Positions 31,681 through 43,700 of a DNA stretch of 64,000 bases are shown here, piece by piece. Each line of letters begins with the position of its first letter. Position 1 is the stretch's first letter. Origin of the DNA: Liolophura sinensis (lineage: Eukaryota > Mollusca > Polyplacophora > Chitonida > Chitonidae); NCBI RefSeq assembly GCF_032854445.1, contig NC_088295.1, forward strand, positions 6,202,501 through 6,266,500. The letters run 5' to 3'. The notes beneath the pieces were generated by a model. The model was given only the letters and a program-made list of their open reading frames with translations, ran no database searches and was not told the origin of the DNA. The position numbers were made by a program, and so were the translations under genes.

Positions 31681-34600
31681 AAAAAAACAAATCGCGACAC
31701 TAAGGAACTTAGATGCACATAACATCAGCCAACCAAGAACACTAAGGTGCCAAAATGTTATTGATGGTCACCACTGCTTCCTTATACAACTTCCCAGTGT
31801 ATCGTCTTATTTATAGCTCTTCGCATTACAAGTCAAAAGCTATGAATAGTCAAAATTCATTTTGCATTCATCACGCACAAAAACAGTTAATCGAAAATAG
31901 TTTTGGTGACAGATGATTGCTGTTTTTACGATATTGTTTACTTCTTTTCTGGTAATCTATGTTTGCTATATGTGTAACTTTGGATGATTTAAGCGTGTTC
32001 CAAATGCTCCGAAACCGGTGTATAAGCATGTATTTATTGTGAGAAAGCGTTTTTGAACTTCTCCATGCTAAATTATAGTTCAGAAAACTTTCACTAGTGA
32101 TCGATAAATTGCTGTGTACAACCAATGCTGGCGATCCCAGACATCCCATAAGGGTAAATTCACAGCACAATATCGTGCAGCCGGTATTTTCAGAGCGTGT
32201 GCAATGGTCCTGCGACTGACATCAAAGTGACCCGACGGCCATTTGCATAGCAGTAACCTAGAGTATACACAACCTCAGACAATAGGGATCTGTAATACGA
32301 GATGCAGTACCAATACCTTTGTTTGTTTACCTTTTTGTGAAAAACCGTAAACTTTGTCAACAACGACAAAACAGTAACATCGTTCTTAATGATGGACACA
32401 TCTCCTTTAGTGTCAGCAGAGTGAACTAAATAATGAATAATTAACAAGATGCAGTGACACTGGACTATCCATTACTAAAAATCAATGCCTCTGTGTGTTT
32501 TGTGTGAAAATGATAACAAGGGATGTCGACAATCTGGCACACGCAACCCAAGTGTGTAAAATTATAAATAATATGAATTCAGTGGAAGTGACCCACTTAA
32601 CTACGCTTATCTGGACGAGTAGATCAGTAAGATATTATCTGTTTGCTACCAGTATCAACAGGATAGGTCGATCCTGACTCTAGCTGACCGACTCTTCCCT
32701 GCAGCCATGGCGGACATCACCACCCTACAGTGACCACCATGAAACCGCACATCGCGCACTCTAACCGTGGTATTTACCTCCAATATCAAACTGACTGCAG
32801 GTAGTAGGCAGGTAAATTTCATTCTGATTCAAACAAATAAAACAAAGGACTGTGATACTGCTGTAACTAGGGGAAGTACTTTCCGTCCAGGATATAGTTT
32901 GTTTCCAAGGCTGGACAGTTTTTTTATTTACGACATCAGGTTATTGAATGAACAGGACAGTCGCAGTCTGGTGTGTAAAACTAATTGTAATGGGTTAATG
33001 TGTTTACCATAAATTCTACTGTTTCGCATTTATAGATTTTAGTGTACACTTGCAGGCCCGTTTTTCGGTGATGCTTGCCGTAATTTGGCATTGATGTATG
33101 CGGTAGTTCGTCCACCGCCCTGCTTGTACTTGTGCGGTGAACAAAAAAAGTATACGTGTCATCTGTGCATATTAACAAACACTTGTTTCGTATGATCCAG
33201 TTTATATTCATAATGCACACTATACACAATACATCTTTCTCTGAAAATCTTTTTACAACGTTTCCGCGTGAAGCTTGACCTAACCAAGATGTCGCTGATA
33301 TATTCCCAGTGTGATTTCAAACCACAGTCACGACTATCATCCATTCATTCATGTAGTTTCTTTTGTTGTGACTTACCTTTATTTTAAAATTCCGTGCTTT
33401 CGTCAACTTAATTGTTTATCTATTTTGAGAACTAGTGTTGCAGTGAAATGTGTTATATTATCTTATTTGCTAATATGTTATTTATTGTCATAATGATGAC
33501 AGTACCATTGTATAGACCGTAATAACTGGAAAAGAGTGGACTATTAACGATATATAACGGGATCCAGTCAGATTCGTTAGCCCAAGTGAGAATTCTCATT
33601 ATCTTCAGAATTAGGCAGGATTATTCTCATTTGTATCACAGGCACACAAACTAGACATTAGTCAATCAGATGCCAAACATTCTGGAGAATGCTCTTGTTT
33701 TAGTTTCATAAACAATGATCAGAAAAGCAGACGAATCTAGGTTTGCTTCTAAAAGGACAAATACGCTGATGCATTTTCGTTATTAGATATTTCAGTCTTC
33801 ATAAAATGATGGACACTTTGTCAAGTGACTCCAGTAAATAGACGCGGAATGAATGGTGGCCAGTGATGCTGAATACAATAATACAACTGCTCTACAGGCA
33901 GATTTGCGGACCGTCAGCTTCCAATCCTACAACACCTGGAAACTTTCTATCGTGCCGATGTGATCGAATGTCAACTTTGTGAAAGACAAAGAGCCAGTAG
34001 TAATCTGCACATATCGCTGCGCAGAAACACACGCTGACAGAACTGGCCGCAAAGGGACGTACAGCCTAATCTGTCCACCCGGGCCCTACCCCGTGAAGAA
34101 GACTTATTAATCTGCTTAATGAGGCCTGGTACTGAGGAGTAATTGTTTCGTTCTGTCCGTCATACAGGCAGACCTGACGCAGAGAAGTTGCTTCGAACTG
34201 ATGATAGTTCATTGGCAATTAATCTGTTCAGTCATCAAGGAAGACCAGAAATGGCCACCTACAGCCCTATTGTTATCCCAGTACATATTTAATGTGTCCG
34301 GAGACATGTTTAGATCTGACCAGAATATGACCCTCTCTTGAAATTAGCACCTCGAGCGCAGATTAAAAAATGACTACTGCAGACTAAAGTGCACTAAGTG
34401 AAAAGCCAGAGAAATCGTGCATGGCCGACCTGCCACTGTGTGATCCGCTCCAAATGTCCCCAACAAAAAAACATATGCAGCGATGGGAAACGGCAGAGTG
34501 CAACCGTGCTGTTGCCGTTTTGATACATCTTGATCGTCATAGATATAGCTTTGTGTTTTCAGCACAAAACTAATTATTGTCAGTAAGCCAAACCATTCTG

Positions 34601-34799
34601 GTAAAAGACACCCACAGTTAATGCATCAAATAACTTTTTGTTTTCAACAAACACTATATTTCTATTACTGATTTCTTCACAATATTATGTTGGTATCAGT
34701 TCAAAACAGAAACAGATGTCTTGACGCTTAGAATGAAGAAAATTGTGTGTAAAATTACACCATAATTCCTGACCACTACTGACGAACCATTTCAATACA
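31681..34799. other. No gene recognised
   Basis: About 3 kb of unique sequence with only short frames (60-99 codons) lacking domain signatures or splice support. Confidence 0.45.
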
Positions 34800-35100
34800 T
34801 ATATATCTTTATTTATTTGTTGGATTGTTGTTTAACGCCACACTGACTTATACAACAGCCAGCAGTTAATATACCACCGACAAGGTACTGACGTGCTTCT
34901 CCACATACTTGTATGATTTAGTGCAGTTTTGGTGGAAAACAAGTGGTCTTCAACGAACGTAACATTGCGCAAACTGACACACGAGAGCTTTGGATAGCTC
35001 AATGTCGCCAAGGCCCCAATAAGGAAAGCAGGAGAACTTATAAAATCCCTGCCCGAGGGCCGGAGTTAAACTCGCATATCTTGAGGACTAAAACGCAAGT
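34800..35100 (-). mobile_element. SINE-like element, second subtype
   Basis: On plus it begins TTTATTTATTTGTTGGATTG then TTGTTTAACGCCACACTGAC, which resembles the tail and 3' body of the main SINE, but the interior (ACCGACAAGGTACTGACGTG, GAAAGCAGGAGAACTTATAA) differs. Probably a related family sharing the 3' end; limits are approximate. Confidence 0.6.
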
Positions 35101-37429
35101 GTATTCTAAAATGAGTTAAACATTTGAAATATTTCTTTTGATTTTCTTGCGTCTCTGTGGTATTGGTGCTGGCAAGTACGTAAATGCTACGGGTGCCATT
35201 TCTCCGCTATTTGCTACCAAACTAAAGCGCCGGTTTGTCTGTAATTGGGATTAATCCCAGTCGCGGACCTAACTTATTGCTGGCCTGCATAAGAATGAAA
35301 AGACCATCACAGAATACTACAGGTTTGAAAAAATTGTATTTTTTTTCTGAACCAAAAAAACAAAAGAAGTGAACATTTCTACTCCAGAAATCGAATCTAA
35401 TTATCATTCTTAAAATCTATTAGTAAATGTCAGAAAAATGGAGTAACAAGATCAAACTGTGCAGTGATCTTCACAGTCCATCATTTGCTAGAGGTTGTTG
35501 CTTGAACCACAAGAATCACAAACTCAATAAGTTCACCGGTCCCCATCGTCTCCATGACGACCCCTGCACTTTTCGGCACCTTGAAGGTTTCCCAATCTCT
35601 AAAAGTGCTTCTGTATCGCTGTAGTGTGCTAAGGGTACAAACTGGGATATCTGCTCATTAATGATGGGCTAATTACCGCCGAAGCTGGTTAGTACAAACA
35701 TGGTTAAAAACACGTGAATAGAAATGATTCTCTACTTGTTAATGACAACACGAGTTCTTGACATGGGAGGACCAGCAAAACACACGCAAGCGTTGGTCAC
35801 CAGATGTATGCTATTGCCGTTCTCTTGATACAAGATTGTATCTTAATACCGTTATTTATGAAAAAAAAACAAGCAAAAAAACAAAAAAAACAAAACAAAA
35901 AAAAGAACACATTCATAAAAATCACCATAATTTCGGTCGATTTGATATATTAATATATGTATTAGAGACAAAACTGTGATTAGCCAAGAAAAGCTTCCAT
36001 TAGCCCAAGCAAACTGCTTGCAAAATTTTCAAAGCATTTTGAGCACAAGCAAAAACAATCTGCTCTAAAATGACTTTTCTCTACATTATCAAATTATTGA
36101 AATATTCAAACTTAAAAAATAAGATAGGTACGTTGAGCTCATGTAGCTCTCAAAAAACTTATATGTTAAATTTAACAAATTCTGTTGTCTGAATGAAGCC
36201 AGACTGTATTCTGTTAATAACTGCCACTGCAGCAAATTATTCTGTTATATACAGCACACACATTGTATTACTTCAACATAAAGACTGCATTAGACTAACA
36301 GTATATTACGTTGAATATGACACTAGATTATGCTATAATATCAGAAAACATTTTATTATCACCCAGGCTTAGATTGTCTGTTACAATTAACAGATTATTT
36401 TATTATGAGTGGCTTGAAAAGATTGTGGTTTTGAGGCCGTAACTTTTAATCAATAGAGTTCCTCTAAAATCGTCTAACCCTCAAAAGTGTTCAAAAGGTT
36501 ACACAAAAGAAGAAAAGTTGCAATGGCTTATACCGACACGAGTCAGTCATATATGTGTCAAGGCCATATACATTATACATGTTACGACCCAATCTTTAAA
36601 AGCAATATATTTCAATCAGCAGACTACTTAGATCTGGGCATCGCTAAATGCATCACATATAGTGTCGTCAAACCCGACTATCCCCCCCCCCACCAAAATC
36701 TATTCCATTAGAGACTAAAAGGAATGACAATTATTACATTTTTGTTCCTCTATGGTCAGCTAATTACCTGATAATCTCTTTACACACTACATTAATGCTA
36801 CTTTAATACAGCATAATATGCTACAAATATCACTGTACACATTTAACCTTGAAAGACTGGATATAATCATGGGTCGACACCAACATACGGGGCTGAATCA
36901 CACAGATGTGCTAACACCATATTCTGACAGTAAACAATGCTGACATTGTTTTATATATGCACATAAATATTTAAACACAAATTATGTATAAATCACCAGA
37001 TTGTCAACAACTTTCATGTCTAATTTCTGTTTAACGCCGATCCTTTGTATAGTGTATGGTGCACATGTTCTGTCTCCGACTGCCTCATACCAGGGCTTCC
37101 TTCTGTGCAATGACCCCAGGTCTGACGTCCTCGCGGCAGGTTGGGGTGATGTTAACCGCAAAGGTCACGCGTCAGAGGCGAGAGGATAACGTACTGCTGG
37201 ATCCTTCACACTTGCTTAAGTGCTCTGGGAATGAGTCTTGCCTCTTCACGTCTTTCACTGAGTCATTCTGTTACATGTATAAAATAAGCCTTATGGTTTC
37301 TCATTTAAATGAAACGTGTTTTAAAAAAATATTCCCACGAATAACTCAGATTAAATATTTGTCGTTGCTAAGTTTGTCTTGCTGAAACATTAAGCGCCGT
37401 ATGGTAATGACTTATGGATTAAATGATTG
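35101..37429. other. No gene recognised
   Basis: Intergenic DNA with an A-rich low-complexity stretch at 35862-35910 and a C-run at 36682-36690. The 109-codon plus frame at 37056 has no recognisable domain. Confidence 0.45.
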
Positions 37430-37475
37430 GAGTGTAACAACATACTTAAGAATATTTCACTAAGACCATGATGGT
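37430..37475 (-). mobile_element. SINE 3' fragment
   Basis: TGTAACAACATACTTAAGAA then TATTTCACTAAGACCATGAT on plus, a decayed remnant of the SINE body just downstream of the gene C stop codon. Confidence 0.5.
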
Positions 37476-37491
37476 CAGATTTAAGAGTGGA

Positions 37492-37771
37492 TCACGCCGG
37501 AGTACCCGGAGTGGACCGCCGACCTTTGGCCATTGTCAAACATGAGAATTTACAAACCTTTCTTCGTTGCGCGAATCTATTGACGGAGAGTTCCACTATC
37601 AGCACAAGGATGGAGAATACAGTGCCAGCCGCCATGACAATGAAGATGCCTGCCACAGTTTGGAACGTCAGTCCATCATTTTCGTCGTTTGTTGGACAGT
37701 TTCGATTGGTAGTGTTCCACCAACGTTCCTTTAAGTCGTCCAATTTTCTCTCTTGCTGCAGCTCCAAAATC
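37492..37771 (-). CDS. IR25a: Gene C exon 13: end of S2, M4, tail, stop
   Basis: Acceptor CATCTACAG, phase 2, as in genes B and D. It encodes ILELQQERKLDDLKERWW, a Cys-containing loop, the M4 helix (VAGIFIVMAAGTVFSILVL) with the GIFIV start typical of IR25a, and a short basic tail. Frame intact. Confidence 0.93.
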
Positions 37772-40700
37772 CTGTAGATGACAGCAGGGGATTTCATTGC
37801 ATTTTAGAGGTAAAAATCTTGCCGGTGTAAATATGAGATTATTCATGCTGTCATTTTATTTCATTCTAATGTAAAAGTAGTAGTTTTGTTACTTTCAGGG
37901 CTCATTAGAGAACATGTAACTAATGCTAGATAGCACAGCCATGAGTGCATGTTTGTACATGCAACTGGGTTGTCTGACAATGAAAATGGCGAGGATTGAA
38001 GCCGAGAAATAGAAAATCCGTCAGCAGGTATGATTTTTTCCGTGTTTTCATAATTGTTTGCCCAAGTCACAGGTAACTATGAATATAACAACAGACATAT
38101 AGACAGCCTTATAAATGCAACTGACCTACTAGATATCTTCTTTGTGTGGGCTGAGTTTTCCCTGAGAGCAAAGGCATAAGGTTTTGTACTAAACTGTCCA
38201 CCAATCACCTCTAGGTTACAAGTGCTAGACATCTCGAATTTTATCATCGGCGAGTCATGAAAGAAGGCGAATTTTTCCGTCTTCACTTTCTCCATGCCCT
38301 GTCTGGAGCTATTTAAAAAGCCATTGTTCTCCATCTGTTTCCATATATTCTGGTACTTGTCACCCAAGGGATAGTCCCAGACGGCGAAATTCTTTTCCTT
38401 TCAGAGAAGAACTCGGTATATCTCCGTAGCTCATGTCCTTCCACAAAGAGTAGAAATTCTTCTCTATCTCGGCCATCCTGCGGAAGTATGTCTGTACAGT
38501 GGAGCCCTCCATGGCCGAGTATTTGATTTCGGACTGGGCCGCCAGGTCATCCAGGGACTCCACCGGGTCAGTCAACCTGGACAGGGTGAGATGGGCCGCC
38601 AGGTTCGCTGTGTACGTGGACATCATGATGCTACAGAAGAACCAGAAGCCGGCGACCAGCACCCGCGTCGAGATGGGCCTTGGGGTTCCTTCTGAACTGA
38701 AATAACACAAGGGTAATTATATAATTGTTGGCTGTTTCGACTAAGCCAGGATGTTACTTGTTCTCTATCAAATGTCGTGTTGGCATACAAGTAAGGGGTA
38801 GTGCATATTCGATTGGACTAGGACGTGCACAGCGAACACCAGGCGTTTGACAAATTAACACTGAAAATTAAATGTATTATTCATGTAGTACATTGTCTTT
38901 GGTAAGTGTCTTTGGAACTTCAGAAAGAGTTAATGTACCTTTTTATAAATGGTTTTTGTCCTCGTCAAATTCCAAAATGTTGGATTTAACATGATTAAAA
39001 TTATGCATAACCGTTCAGTTCTAACAGTATATCGTTTGGTTAAATTCGATTCGTATGGGAAGTGAACTGACGCGGGCCAACTTTGATCTGCGACAGGGTA
39101 ATTATACCAACACGTAAACGTCTGCTCAGACCCTAAACTATGGTTGTTGTCTTCGTGAGGCTTGGGACCAAGTCTAGTTTTGCCGCGTAAAAAGTCACGG
39201 GCTTAAAAGAAGAGGAGACAGAACAAGTAGGACAATGTGGGATGAAGCCCGGAGAGGAAATGGTAACTGTACCTGACATGGTAAATGATGTAATGACAAA
39301 CCACCAGCACTCCTTGAAGTTGTACACCGTGCCGTGCACAGAGTCGGTCGCGGAGTTGCGAGTGCTGAACGGACTGTAACGTTCAAAGATGAAGATGAGG
39401 ATAGCTGTAGTGCACAGAACTACGGCCCAGCAAATCCACACATCCTTATCAAACACATCCGAGAAGGCAAACATGTTTGGGGTGTTGGTAGTTTTCTCTC
39501 ATAACAATTTGTATCCCGGCAAGTCGTAGTATGGTGTCGTGAAATCCACACTGATTCTCGCTCTGCCGTGACCGAGATCGGGCTATAGCAATGTCTGCCG
39601 TCTGAAAATTAGAATTAAGATAAAACGAAAACCTGAAAGCATAAATATGGGCTTCACAAACACAACTGTCGAGATAGTCCATCTCTGAAGAGGCTAATAT
39701 GCTCTTGAAACCCGTGAATCGGATCCCGACAAGACCATTACAACCCCTTATCCCATTATACGCAATACTCTTTTTCCTTTCAAACACCCAATTCACCTGA
39801 TCACAACCTTTTTCGTCGAATTAGTGTTAAAAAGGTAGTGGATCGAAATTTTTTGATCCACTACCCAATGCACCAAACCCTTTCCAATACCTTACACATT
39901 ATTCTAAATTGTACTTAAACGCAGAACTGTGTTTACTTTCTTTACAAGCTTATCAATCATTTATTACGTTTACTTTATCGCAATTTTATAAACATTCTCT
40001 TCTATTGCATAAAGTCTACCAGATGTCAGTTAAACCATTTTATACTTGTGCCCGTGTACAAACTCCACCATTAAACCATCCCAGTACCCCGTGTATACCT
40101 GGCCCATTTCTACATTCTTTTATTCTAATCATACATGTGTGCGATAGACACAGCCTGACCACAATAGGCGACGTGTACCTGACGCCTTCTTTTTTCACTT
40201 TGCTTAATTATCAACTGGAAACAAAAATATTAGTTCTGCAGCGTTAACTGTTTTTACACAGCCACATATATAATTACTTGCAGGAAAGCTGTGTCTATTG
40301 GGCCCTCCATGGTTAGACATGCATATTCTTTTATATGTTTGCCTCTTTCCCTTTTTCTCTAAATTCGCTTTAAGTATACTAATATGAAAACGTTACACAT
40401 GTACCATATGATGTTTGGTACATGTTTCCTTTGGTACACAGTTTCTCCAGTATATATGTATCAAATAAGGGGATGCCTCACTTGGCCATGATGTTTAAAA
40501 AGCGTGTTGATATCATTTAGTACCGGCACACTACCCTACAGTGTGATAACGGAGTATTCAATGTTGTGACGTCAGTTCTCTCTTAGAATCGATAAGATTC
40601 CATAAACTAACCTTGTTTTACCATATCCGTGAACAGATCATTTTATAACTTAATCTTGTTTGCTACATCCTTGATCGGACCATTCTATACCTTGACCTTG

Positions 40701-43700
40701 TTTAGCAGCTCCCTGAACAGATCATTCAATACCCAGGTCTTGTTTACCAGTTCCCTAAGAGACAATTCCATACCTTGACTTTGTTTACCAGCTCCGTGAA
40801 CAGATCATTCCAAACCAAAGCCTGTTTATCAGCTCCTCTAACAGATCATTCCATACCTAAACCTTCTTTACCAGCTCCATAAGAGGCCATTCCATACCCA
40901 CACCTTGTTTACCAGCTCCCTGAGCAGATCATTCCATACCCACATCTTGTTTACCAGCTTCGTGAGCAGATCATTCCATACCCATACCTTGTTTACCAGC
41001 TCCCTGAGCAGATCATTCCATACCCACACCTTGTTTACCAGCTCCCTGAGCAGATCATTCCATACCCACACCTTGTTTACCAGCTCCCTGAGCAGATCAT
41101 TCCATACCAACACCTTGTTTACCAGCTTCGTGAACAGAGGATTCCATACCCACATCTTGTTCACCAGCTCCGTGAGCAGATCATTCCATACCCACACCTT
41201 GTTTACCAGCTCCCTGAGCAGATCATTCCATACCCACACCTTGTTTACCAGCTTCGTGAACAGAGGATTCCATACCCACATCTTGTTCACCAGCTCCCTG
41301 AGCAGATCATTCCATACCCACATCTTGTTTACCAGCTCCCTGAGCAGATCATTCCATACCCACACCTTGTTTACCAGCTTCGTGAACAGAGGATTCCATA
41401 CCCACATCTTGTTCACCAGCTCCCTGAGCAGATCATTCCATACCCACATCTTGTTTACCAGCTCCCTGAGCAGATCATTCCATACCCACATCTTGTTTAC
41501 CAGCTTCGTAAAAGAGGATTCCATACCCACATCTTGTTCACCAGCTCCCTGAGCAGATCATTCCATACCCACATCTTGTTTACCAGCTCCCTGAGCAGAT
41601 CATTCCATACCCACACCTTGTTTACCATCCTCCGTGAAGAGTGGATTCCACACGATAACCTGTTTTACCAGTTCCGTAAACAGATCATTCCCATACCCTA
41701 ACTTTGTTTACCATCTCCGTGACCAGAGGATTTCATACCCTAACCTTGTTTACCAGCTCCCTTAACAGATAATTCCATACCCTAACCTTCTTTACCAGCT
41801 CTGTGAACAGAGGACTCCCTACCCACCCCTTGTTTTTCCCTTAACAGATCATTCCATACCCACAACTTGTTTACCAGCTTCGTGAACAGAGGACTCCATA
41901 TCCACACCTTGTTGACCAGCTTCGTGAACAGAGGACTCCATACCCACACCTTGTTCACCAGCTCTTATAATAGATCATTCCATATCCACACCTTGTTCAC
42001 CAGCTCCCTTAACAGATAATTCCATACCCACACCTTGTTCACCAGCTCCCTTAACAGATAATTCCATACCCACACCTTGTTGACCAGCTTCGTGAACAGA
42101 GGACTCCATACCCACACCTTGTTCACCAGCTCTTATAACAGATCATTCCATATCCACACCTTGTTCACCAGCTCCCATAACAGATCATTCCATATCCACA
42201 CCTTGTTCACCAGCTCCCTTAACAGATAATTCCATACCCACAACTTGTTTACCAGCTTCGTGAACAGAGGACTCCATACCCACACCTTGTTCACCAGCTC
42301 CCATAACAGATCATTCCATATCCACACCTTGTTAACCAGCTCCCTTAACAGATCATTCCATATCCACACTTTGTTCACCAGCTCCCTTAACAGATCATTC
42401 CATATCCACACCTTGTTCACCAGCTCCCTTAACAGATCATTCCATACCCACAACTTGTTTACTAGCTTCGAGAACAGATCATTCCATACCCACAACTTGT
42501 TTACTAGCTTCGAGAACAGATCATTCCATACCCACCCCTTGTTTAACAGCTCCTTGAATAGATGATTCCATACCTTAATCTTGTTAACCAGCTCCCTTAA
42601 CAGCTAATTCCAAACAAAAACCTTTTTTCACTACCCCTATGAAGAAACCATCTCCGCACCATAACCTTGTTTTCCAGCTCCCTGAAGAGACCATTCCATA
42701 TTCATGTCACCTGGAACACCAAAGCTTGATCTTACAGCTTTAAATACAGATCACATCAGCCTATTAAACAGAATATAACTGTCACGTATAACTGGCACCA
42801 GATTAATAAAGAGATCCTACCTTCTCCCACACCTTTTGCACCAGACTTAGGAGTAAATCATACCTTACTCTAACTTCCACATCCATGGATACATTATACC
42901 CTCCTAATACCTGATTTATGAGTAGACCATACCTTACCCTAAGCCGTCAACCAGATCCATGGATATATTATACCGTCCCCATACCGTGTGCACCAGGCTT
43001 ATGAGTAGACCATACCTTACCCTAAACCGTGAACCAGATCCATGGATACATTATACTGTCCTCATACCGTGTGCACAAGATTTATGAGTAGATCATACCT
43101 TACCCTAAACCGTGAACCAGATCTTTGGATATATTATACCGTCCTCAAACCGTGTGCACCAGATTTATGAGTAGAACATACTATGTCTATGAAGATAAGG
43201 CGTCATCCTGATCCATGAATACATTATACCGTCCTCATACCGTGTGCACCAGGCTTATGAGTAGACCATACCTTACCCTAAACCGTGAACCAGATCTATG
43301 GATACATTATACTGTCCTCATACCGTGTGCACCAGGCTTATGAGTAGACCATACCTTACCAGTATATACATTATACTGTCCCCATACCGTGTGCACCAGA
43401 TTTATCAGTAGATCATACCGTACCCTAAGCCGTGAACCAGTTCCATTATACAATTACATTATACTGTCTTCATTCCGTGTGCACCAGACTTAATGGTAGA
43501 TCCTACCTTACCCTAAGCCGTTAACCCGATCCCTGGATACATGATACTGTCACCATACCGTTTGCACAAGATTTATGAGTAGATTATACCTTACCCTAAG
43601 CCGTGAACCCGATCCATGTATATGTATTACCGTTCCTCTGCCGTGTGCACCAGATTTATGAATAAACCCCCACCTTCCCTCAAACCATGAGGTGCGGCTA

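Noticed and set aside
40868-41552. Frames of 220 and 215 codons on opposite strands
   Set aside because: They are the 42-bp array in gene C intron 10. The receptor-like peptide on minus is inherited from exon 10, not evidence for a separate gene.
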